Position numbers and translations under genes: made by a program
DNA from: an uncultured Erysipelotrichaceae bacterium
GTDB taxonomy: Bacteria; Bacillota_I; Bacilli_A; RF39; UBA660
Assembly (NCBI GenBank): GCA_902795675.1
Contig: CADBLZ010000004.1
Coordinates: 1 to 11,285, forward strand
Length of the DNA stretch: 11,285 nucleotides
Direction of reading: 5' to 3'
Part shown: positions 6,086-11,285 of the stretch, in pieces
How the letters are laid out: each line of letters begins with the position of its first letter
Position numbering within the stretch: position 1 is the stretch's first letter
The notes under the pieces: model-generated
What the model was told of the DNA's origin: nothing
What the model saw: the letters and a program-made list of their open reading frames with translations, nothing else
The model's database searches: none

Positions 6086-7125
6086 AATTTATTTTCTATA
6101 TCTTCATTATATTTATCCATTGTATCGATTTCTTTATCTTCATTCTTCTTAGCTTTTATTAAAGCAGATACAATGTCTTTAGTGCCTTTAATGTTATAAC
6201 CATTGTATTCTTCAATACGTTCTGGTATATAGATATCTAAACCTAATACTTTAGCTTCAAGAATACTCATACCTTGACCTTCGTATCTAGATTCTAGAAT
6301 AAAGCCATCACATGCGTTCATATATTTGAATGGGTTTTGTTTACTAGGTAGGAGAGTTATAAAACTATTTAGTTTATATTTATCTATCAGATTTAAGATA
6401 TGTTCTTTTTCTGGCCCTGAACCTAAGATATATAAGTGAATATCTTCGCGTTCTTTAACTACTTCTTTCATGTCTTTAATTAAGTAATCAAAACCTTTTT
6501 GAATTACTAAACGACCAGTAGATACCAAGTTATATTTAGTTGGATCTATTTCAACATCATCAATCTTTTCTTTAGCTTTAGATAAGATTTCATCTGTATC
6601 AATGATATTAGGTATGACAGCATACTTTTTATTTTTTAATTTATATTTAGCTTTAAATGATTTTAAAGCACCATTAGATACACTTACAAATGTATCGAAG
6701 TATTTATATTTACTTTTCATGAAGTGATCTAAGATTCTAAATTTAAAGTTATATTTAGTTTCATTCTTTTTATCATTATGAATCCATGAGATATAATGAT
6801 CGGCATTTAGTGATAAAGCTACGTGAGATGTATTAAATTGGTATGAATCAAAATCAACAACATAATCATATTTTTTAGTTGAATTATATTTAGTTATAAT
6901 ATTATGAATAATATCAAATCTTATAAACTTAAATGAAAAAGGATAATTAGGAACTAATATAATATTAGCTTTCTTATTTATTTCATTAATATAGAAGATG
7001 TTTTTATCAAAGATATAAACATCAACTTGAGTATTACGATAATCAATCGAATTAAGAACATTGATTAATGATTTTTGAATACCACCCAGTTTAAAGTTTT
7101 GGGTTACAAATGCTATTTTTGACAT
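6058..7125 (-). CDS. GT4-type glycosyltransferase (GT-B fold)
   Basis: The product has 355 residues, typical for a GT4 retaining glycosyltransferase. The N-terminal domain opens MSKIAFVTQNFKLGGIQKSL, a beta strand then the Gly-Gly loop that contacts donor and acceptor. SWIHND lies in the first domain. The second domain has LVSTGRLVIQKGFDYLIKDM, LYILGSGPE and ESRYEGQGMSILEA, which gives the family EX7E motif with E282 and E290. GT4 enzymes move a sugar from a nucleotide-sugar onto a lipid, glycan or protein; the acceptor here cannot be read, and no other glycan gene is adjacent. No membrane segment is seen. I chose ATG 7125. An in-frame GTG at 7137 lies inside the GGTGGTGAT ribosome site (7138-7130), so it is unlikely to be the start. 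The gene is convergent with the phospholipase-like gene and divergent from the surface-protein gene. Confidence 0.9.
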   Translation of the reverse strand: MSKIAFVTQNFKLGGIQKSLINVLNSIDYRNTQVDVYIFDKNIFYINEINKKANIILVPNYPFSFKFIRFDIIHNIITKYNSTKKYDYVVDFDSYQFNTSHVALSLNADHYISWIHNDKKNETKYNFKFRILDHFMKSKYKYFDTFVSVSNGALKSFKAKYKLKNKKYAVIPNIIDTDEILSKAKEKIDDVEIDPTKYNLVSTGRLVIQKGFDYLIKDMKEVVKEREDIHLYILGSGPEKEHILNLIDKYKLNSFITLLPSKQNPFKYMNACDGFILESRYEGQGMSILEAKVLGLDIYIPERIEEYNGYNIKGTKDIVSALIKAKKNEDKEIDTMDKYNEDIENKLEDLFKVEN

Positions 7126-7141
7126 AGTTATCACCACCTAC

Positions 7142-7147
7142 ATTATA
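7142..7147 (-). promoter_or_regulatory. -10 element of the glycosyltransferase gene
   Basis: The minus strand has a perfect TATAAT 16 nt before ATG 7125. I see no good -35 and no TGn extension. The implied RNA start (about 7135) falls within the ribosome binding site, so the leader would be about 10 nt. Confidence 0.5.
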
Positions 7148-7179
7148 TAATAAAATCCTAAATAAATATAGTAAATCAA

Positions 7180-7208
7180 TTGAATAAGCAATTTAAATAT
7201 ATTATAAT
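7180..7208 (+). promoter_or_regulatory. Sigma-A-like promoter of the surface-protein gene
   Basis: TTGAAT (7180-7185), a 17-bp spacer and perfect TATAAT (7203-7208) form a good promoter. An in-frame TTG codon at 7180 is therefore part of the -35, not a start codon. Confidence 0.75.
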
Positions 7209-7233
7209 TATTATGTTAAGAAAGAGTGATATT

Positions 7234-8616
7234 ATGAAGAAAAAGTATATTGTTCCTTTAATTATCATAGGTGTAGTTATAATATCACTTATCTCTATTA
7301 GTACCGGTTATGGTGTTTATTTAAACGTTAATAATAAGAGTTCTAAGGAGAGTACTACTTTAGATTGTTTTAAAGTATATTTTAGTAATAATACTAATAA
7401 GATTAATTATACTAATGTTGATACAATCACAAATGATGAAGGTAAAGAGATATCTCCTGATACTATTACAGTAACTAATATTTGTGATACAGATAAAGAA
7501 TTACAAGTTAAGTTAAATGTATTAGATAATACAACAACTAGTCTTGAACCACTAACACTTAATGTTACTGGTAATGTTAATCTAGAAGATGTTTTATACT
7601 TATCTTTAGATAATGCTAGAACGGATAATAAGAAGGTTATTAAAAGTAAGCTAGTTAGTAAGAATAAGATTAAACCAAATGAAACTATTAGAATGAATAT
7701 TAAGATGTGGTTTGATGAAAGAAAAGTTAAGAATGGTTTTGATAACCAAGAATTTAGTGCTTACTATGAATTAGTAGATACTTCTGATAGTACTAAAGTA
7801 CCTTTTAATGAAACTATTATTATTAGTAAAGATGATATTAATAGAAAAGGTTCTCCTGATTTTACTTATACATCTAATACAGATGATGGTTTATTTATGA
7901 TGAATGATGGAGTTGGTAATAGTTATTATTTTAGAGGTAACGTTAATAATAACTATGTATTATTTGCTGATTTAATGTGGCGTATAGTAAGAGTTAATGC
8001 TGATAATTCTATTAGATTAGTATTAAATAATAATGCTGTAGTAACTAATTATAGTAGTCATATTAATGCAATTGATTATACTGGTTTAAAATATATTTAT
8101 AATGATTTAGTTAATAATGATGTTATGAATTATTTATATACTTGGTACAATGAAAATATTGTAGCTAAGAAGTTAGATCAATATGTTATACCTCAAAACT
8201 ATTGTAATGATTCATCTAACGAAGTTAGATCTTATCATACATATTTTGGAGGTTTTAATAGATTAGTTAATGCTAATAATCCACAACTTGCTTGTCCAGC
8301 AACTGGTGCAGACTTTGGTGGTAATTATGTTGAAAAGGTTGGTTTATTAACAGCTGATGAAATAACACTTGCTGGTGGTCATTATAATATACCTAATACA
8401 AGTTATTATTTAGCTAATGGTGAATCAATGTTTACAATGACACCATTTGAATATGGTGGATATAAAGCATCTGTCTTTGTAATGAATAGTGATGGATCAC
8501 TTGGTAGTAATCTAGTTAATGCTGTTAATGGTATTAGACCTGTTATTAATTTGGATTCAACAGTTAATGTTACAGGTAGTGGAACAATAGATGATCCATA
8601 TGTTATAGATAAATAA
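7234..8616 (+). CDS. N-terminally anchored surface protein with two ectodomains
   Basis: The product has 460 residues. A basic MKKK start leads into one hydrophobic segment at about 6-24, a signal peptide or anchor, with no lipobox cysteine at its end. Residues 40-195 form a beta-rich region containing ITVTNICDTDKELQVKLNV, resembling an Ig-like or camelysin-like domain, with C45 and C84 as a possible disulfide pair. Residues about 205-460 form a second domain: YYFRGNVNNNYVLFADLMWR followed by IVRV, GLLTADEITLAGG, and a C-terminal GIRPVINLDSTVNVTG leading to DDPYVI; C324 and C354 may form a second pair. From memory, this C-terminal pattern recurs in surface proteins of uncultured gut Bacillota and resembles DUF6273-like domains, but its function is unknown. 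The start at 7234 is supported by an AAAGAGTGAT site 3 nt upstream and by the promoter lying inside any longer frame. Confidence 0.8.
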   Translation: MKKKYIVPLIIIGVVIISLISISTGYGVYLNVNNKSSKESTTLDCFKVYFSNNTNKINYTNVDTITNDEGKEISPDTITVTNICDTDKELQVKLNVLDNTTTSLEPLTLNVTGNVNLEDVLYLSLDNARTDNKKVIKSKLVSKNKIKPNETIRMNIKMWFDERKVKNGFDNQEFSAYYELVDTSDSTKVPFNETIIISKDDINRKGSPDFTYTSNTDDGLFMMNDGVGNSYYFRGNVNNNYVLFADLMWRIVRVNADNSIRLVLNNNAVVTNYSSHINAIDYTGLKYIYNDLVNNDVMNYLYTWYNENIVAKKLDQYVIPQNYCNDSSNEVRSYHTYFGGFNRLVNANNPQLACPATGADFGGNYVEKVGLLTADEITLAGGHYNIPNTSYYLANGESMFTMTPFEYGGYKASVFVMNSDGSLGSNLVNAVNGIRPVINLDSTVNVTGSGTIDDPYVIDK

Positions 8617-8639
8617 AAGAATACTTAGTATTCTTTTTT
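8615..8639 (+). terminator. Terminator after the surface-protein gene
   Basis: AAAGAATAC (8616-8624) and GTATTCTTT (8628-8636) form a stem around a TTA loop, followed by Us to 8639. The stem begins at the stop codon. Confidence 0.85.
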
Positions 8640-8645
8640 ATTTTC

Positions 8646-8674
8646 TTTAAAAATAGATATTAATTTGATATAAT
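8646..8674 (+). promoter_or_regulatory. Promoter of the membrane-protein/scpA/scpB operon
   Basis: TTTAAA (8646-8651), a 17-bp spacer and TATAAT (8669-8674) preceded by TGA make an extended -10 promoter. An in-frame ATG at 8673 overlaps the -10 and so cannot be the start codon of this transcript. Confidence 0.7.
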
Positions 8675-8699
8675 GATAAAGAAGAATGAAGGGATTTAT

Positions 8700-9842
8700 A
8701 TGAACGAAAATGATTTACCTAAAGCTAAAGAAGAAAACGGTAAAACAAAACCTGTAATTCAAAATGTAGCAGCTGGTGCTAGTAAGGAAGTAGAAGATCA
8801 AATCCGTCAGTTACCTAAAAAAGATAATAAGATGGAAGAGACGAGAATCTTTGCTGATGATCCAGAAAGTGACTACATTGAGAAGGACAAGGATAACTTC
8901 AATGGTGAATCAAAAGTAATTTATGAATACCATGAAGAAAAAGAAAGTAACCCAATAGTAGTAATCGGTTTCTTTATCCTTTTGGTTGCTTTTATTCTAT
9001 TCTTACCAACTATTAATAAAGGTATTAATAAGTTAATTGGTAAGGAGATTAAGTTTGGTGGTTCTAATATTAGTACTAATATTCCACCAGAAGAAAAACC
9101 AGAAGATGCTTATTATAAGCTAGATGGTAATAGTGTTAATGCTGAAATAGGCCCAATTAGATTAAATAATCTAGTTACTTCTTATAATGATGAAGAATAT
9201 AAGATTAACTTTACGATTAATAATATAAGTGATGAAGTATATACTTTTGATAAAAAGTATTATATGTCTTTCTATTCTGTAGATGAGAATAAACTTAGTG
9301 ATCCAGAATATAAACCATCACCAATCTATAGAGCATTAATATTTAGCTATGATCCATTAGCTAGTAAGAGTGTTAGTAATATGAGTCTTACAATCAATAA
9401 CCAAGTATATAAGAAAGCTAATAGATTTAAATTAGAAGAAATTAATACTGGTAGTTATGGAGATGTTAGATTAGATACTATTGATGGCGATTACCATGTA
9501 CTTACTTGTAGATATTATAATGATGAAATGAATTATTATTTTGTTAATAATTTATTAGTAAAAGTTAAAGAAACATATAACTTAGATGCTGATGAATTAA
9601 ATTATTCTAAGATAAAGAGTGAATATGAGAATAGTTATAATAGATATAATGGTACACCTGGTATGGTAGCAACGTTTGTTACAACAGATGAATACTTCAA
9701 GATGATAAATGAATTTAATTTAGCAGACGTTGAAGATAAGACATTAAGTGATTTACATGTATATCGTTATTTCAAATATAATGAAGCAGCTAAAGTAATT
9801 AACTTTGAAATGGCTGCTATGGGGTATACTTGTAGTAGTTAG
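8700..9842 (+). CDS. Single-pass membrane protein upstream of scpA, function unknown
   Basis: The product has 380 residues. Residues 1-84 are highly charged and probably cytoplasmic. One hydrophobic segment lies at about 85-105 (IVVIGFFILLVAFILFL). A Gly/Ser/Pro/Glu linker follows, then residues 135-380 form a mixed alpha/beta domain rich in Tyr and Asn (for example YKINFTINNISDEVYTFD), likely outside the cell. No lipobox, LPxTG or enzyme motif is seen and I do not recognise the family. ATG 8700 has AAGGGA 5 nt upstream and follows the promoter. The stop codon TAG (9840-9842) overlaps the ribosome site of scpA, so translation of the two is probably coupled. Its place in the scpAB transcript may be chance or may mark a link to chromosome segregation or division; nothing in the protein decides this. 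Confidence 0.8.
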   Translation: MNENDLPKAKEENGKTKPVIQNVAAGASKEVEDQIRQLPKKDNKMEETRIFADDPESDYIEKDKDNFNGESKVIYEYHEEKESNPIVVIGFFILLVAFILFLPTINKGINKLIGKEIKFGGSNISTNIPPEEKPEDAYYKLDGNSVNAEIGPIRLNNLVTSYNDEEYKINFTINNISDEVYTFDKKYYMSFYSVDENKLSDPEYKPSPIYRALIFSYDPLASKSVSNMSLTINNQVYKKANRFKLEEINTGSYGDVRLDTIDGDYHVLTCRYYNDEMNYYFVNNLLVKVKETYNLDADELNYSKIKSEYENSYNRYNGTPGMVATFVTTDEYFKMINEFNLADVEDKTLSDLHVYRYFKYNEAAKVINFEMAAMGYTCSS

Positions 9843-9853
9843 GGATGAATAAT

Positions 9854-10585
9854 ATGACTTATAACTTTAGTATTAATGATTTTGAAGGACCTTTAGATTT
9901 ATTATTACATTTAGTTAAAGAGTCTAAGATGAATATCTATGACATAGATATTCATTTAATTATTGAGGAATATTTAGAATTTATTAAATCATTACAAGAT
10001 AATAATATTGATGTTGCATCAGAATATCTTGTTATGAGTGCTGAATTAATTCATTTAAAAAGTAGATTATTAATTAATCGTATAGATGAAGAAGATAAAG
10101 AACCAGTAGAAGATGAATATGAAATTAATTCAGAAGAAGATTTAAGAAATAAATTAATTGAGTATGAAAAGTATAAAGAAGTTACTAAGAACTTACATCA
10201 ATTAGAAGAGAATAGAAATGAGTTCTATACTAAGTTACCTGAACCTTTAAAGGAATATCTTCCTGAAGAAAGATTAGAAAAAGGTGAACTAAGTATTACA
10301 GATATATTTAGTGCTTATGAGAAGTTCTTAAATCGTCAAAAATTAAGTGAACCACTTAATACTAAAATAACTAAAAGAAATATAAGTGTTCCTGATAAGA
10401 TTAATTATATTAGAAATATTATTAATGATAAGGGACATGTTAATTTCTTTGATTTATTTACTGATAATTCAAAAGAAACAATAATAGTTACATTCTTATC
10501 CATCTTAGAAATGAGTAAGAATGACGAGATATTAATTACACAAAAAGATAATTTTAGTGAAATCATGATAGAAAAGAGAATGTAA
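9854..10585 (+). CDS. scpA: Segregation and condensation protein A (kleisin)
   Basis: ScpA is the kleisin that bridges the two heads of the SMC dimer and, with ScpB, forms the loop-extruding complex that compacts and separates bacterial chromosomes. The 243-residue length is normal. The N-terminal signature FEGPLDLLLHLVKESKM (residues 10-26) followed by NIYDIDI is diagnostic. A helical region with ASEYLVMSAELIHLKSRLLI binds the SMC neck. After an acidic linker, the C-terminal winged helix (VNFFDLFTDNSKETIIVTFL and onward) caps the SMC head. I prefer ATG 9854 over 9845: the AGGG site (9841-9844) is 9 nt from 9854 but directly abuts 9845. That site overlaps the upstream gene's stop. scpB follows after 1 nt. 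No smc gene is in the window. Confidence 0.97.
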   Translation: MTYNFSINDFEGPLDLLLHLVKESKMNIYDIDIHLIIEEYLEFIKSLQDNNIDVASEYLVMSAELIHLKSRLLINRIDEEDKEPVEDEYEINSEEDLRNKLIEYEKYKEVTKNLHQLEENRNEFYTKLPEPLKEYLPEERLEKGELSITDIFSAYEKFLNRQKLSEPLNTKITKRNISVPDKINYIRNIINDKGHVNFFDLFTDNSKETIIVTFLSILEMSKNDEILITQKDNFSEIMIEKRM

Positions 10586-10586
10586 G

Positions 10587-11159
10587 ATGAATCTACAAGG
10601 AGTTTTGGAAGGTATATTATTTGTTGTTGGTGATGAAGGTATAACTTTAAATCAAATATGCGATATTTTAAATATCACTGTTGATGAAGCTAAGGAATTA
10701 CTTTTAAATTTAAAGAAATCTTATGATACAGATGATCGTGGAATTAGAATTAGTTATTTAGGTGATGCTTTTAAATTAACAACAAAGAAAGAACATAAAG
10801 AATACTACCAAAAGTTAATTGAAAATCCAGGAACTAATACATTATCTGAAACAGCTTTAGAAGTACTAGCAATTATTGCTTATAATCAACCAATTACAAG
10901 AGCAGAAGTTGATAACATGAGAGGTGTTAACAACGGATATATGATGAGAAAGTTACTTGCTAAAGGTTTAATTAAAGAAGTAGGTAAGAGTACAATGCCA
11001 GGTCGACCTAATCTATATGGTACGACTTCAGAGTTCTTAGATTATTTTGGTTTATCTAATATAAATGATTTACCTAAGATAGATAAGAGTGAAGATTCTA
11101 AGGAAGAAGAAAAAGAATTATTTACTTCTATTTATAAAGATGAAAAAGGAGAAGAATAA
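10587..11159 (+). CDS. scpB: Segregation and condensation protein B
   Basis: ScpB dimerises and wraps around the middle of ScpA, regulating the SMC ATPase complex in the nucleoid. The 190-residue protein has two winged-helix domains: residues 1-75 (VLEGILFVVGDEGITLNQIC, then GIRISYLGDAFKLTT) and about 85-160. The second holds the family signature LSETALEVLAIIAYNQPITR, MRGVN, LIKEVGKSTMPGRPNLYGTT and FLDYFGL. The acidic tail after residue 165 is variable in the family. The ATG is one base after the scpA stop, with a weak AAGAGAA ribosome site inside scpA, so translational coupling is likely. The stop codon lies in the 5' arm of the operon terminator. Confidence 0.97.
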   Translation: MNLQGVLEGILFVVGDEGITLNQICDILNITVDEAKELLLNLKKSYDTDDRGIRISYLGDAFKLTTKKEHKEYYQKLIENPGTNTLSETALEVLAIIAYNQPITRAEVDNMRGVNNGYMMRKLLAKGLIKEVGKSTMPGRPNLYGTTSEFLDYFGLSNINDLPKIDKSEDSKEEEKELFTSIYKDEKGEE

Positions 11160-11178
11160 TACTTATTCTTCTTTTTTT
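11151..11178 (+). terminator. Terminator of the scpAB operon
   Basis: GAAGAATAA (11151-11159) and TTATTCTTC (11163-11171) form a perfect 9-bp stem with a TAC loop and seven Us (11172-11178). The 5' arm is the last codons plus the TAA stop of scpB. Confidence 0.9.
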
Positions 11179-11179
11179 A

Positions 11180-11188
11180 TGTTATAAT
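11180..11188 (+). promoter_or_regulatory. Extended -10 promoter of tRNA-Leu
   Basis: TGTTATAAT begins one base after the scpB terminator U-tract and ends 10 nt before the mature tRNA 5' end. The -35 position falls in the terminator hairpin (around 11160-11165, TACTTA) and is weak. Confidence 0.65.
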
Positions 11189-11198
11189 CTTGTTAGCT

Positions 11199-11285
11199 GC
11201 TCTAGTGGCGGAATTGGTAGACGCGCTGGACTCAAAATCCAGTGTTAGCAATAACGTGTGGGTCCGAGTCCCACCTGGAGCACCA
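11199..11285 (+). tRNA. tRNA-Leu, anticodon CAA
   Basis: This 87-nt class II tRNA has acceptor GCTCTAG pairing with CTGGAGC (one G-U), discriminator A and an encoded CCA at 11283-11285. The D stem is GCG/CGC with a GG-containing loop. The anticodon stem is CTGGA/TCCAG with loop CTCAAAA, anticodon CAA at 11233-11235, which reads UUG. The 15-nt variable arm has a GTTA/TAAC stem. The T arm is GTGGG/CCCAC with loop TCCGAGT, giving C at position 55 where U (pseudouridine) is nearly universal. The tRNA ends exactly at the window edge, so any following tRNA cluster is unseen. Confidence 0.96.

Noticed and set aside
7126..7137. GTG start adding 4 residues to the glycosyltransferase
   Set aside because: The GTG is inside the GGTGGTGAT ribosome binding site that serves ATG 7125.
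7180..7233. TTG start adding 18 residues to the surface protein
   Set aside because: The TTG is part of the -35 element and the TATAAT lies inside the added stretch; ATG 7234 has its own ribosome site and begins the signal/anchor.
8673..8699. ATG start adding 9 residues to the membrane protein before scpA
   Set aside because: That ATG overlaps the TATAAT of the promoter, so it would lie upstream of the transcript start.

Overview
This is a compact, very AT-rich stretch of chromosome from a low-GC Gram-positive (Bacillota/Mycoplasmatota-like) bacterium. Evidence for this is adjacent scpA and scpB genes, AGGAGG/AGGTGAT-type ribosome binding sites, sigma-A-like promoters (often an extended -10, TGnTATAAT), short U-tailed terminators and a CCA-encoding tRNA-Leu. 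All Trp codons seen are TGG and no gene is interrupted by or ends in TGA, so there is no sign of UGA recoding. The style fits uncultured gut Bacilli (RF39-type lineages), but that placement is inference.

Layout. (i) Positions 1-4594: a divergent locus. A large minus-strand gene (1-2295, cut by the window edge) encodes a protein with a Pro-rich repeat tail and a single-pass membrane anchor. Back to back with it are a DUF4176-family gene (2438-2800; a family often seen at type VIIb secretion loci) and a second anchored protein (2900-4594). The second anchored protein is a diverged paralogue of the first. All three products carry Pro/Ala/Val/Gln-rich low-complexity tails. (ii) 4666-5349: an all-helical protein built from an internal duplication. 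(iii) 5392-6027: a zinc-dependent phospholipase C-like protein. (iv) 6058-7125 minus: a GT4 glycosyltransferase, convergent with (iii). (v) 7234-8616: a membrane-anchored surface protein with a two-part ectodomain. (vi) 8700-11159: a probable operon of an unrecognised single-pass membrane protein, scpA and scpB. (vii) 11199-11285: tRNA-Leu(CAA).

How the parts relate. ScpA and ScpB are the kleisin and winged-helix partners of SMC in chromosome condensation and segregation. The tRNA is housekeeping. Most other genes concern the cell envelope: four have one N-terminal or near-N-terminal membrane segment with a large, probably extracytoplasmic, C-terminal part, and one is a glycosyltransferase. 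The locus at 1-4594 is the best candidate for an undescribed system: two paralogous anchored proteins, each with a predicted cytoplasmic Pro-rich tail, flanking a DUF4176 protein. No secretion ATPase, WXG100 or LXG gene is visible here.

Annotation notes. Several genes have upstream in-frame start codons that cannot be right because the promoter or Shine-Dalgarno sequence lies inside the extension. I moved those starts downstream (5392, 7125, 7234, 8700, 9854). Intergenic DNA is very short: terminator hairpins often contain the stop codon, and at two places the U-tract of one gene's terminator lies in the promoter of the next. No gene-free stretch exceeds 300 bases. I saw no mobile element, CRISPR array or riboswitch.
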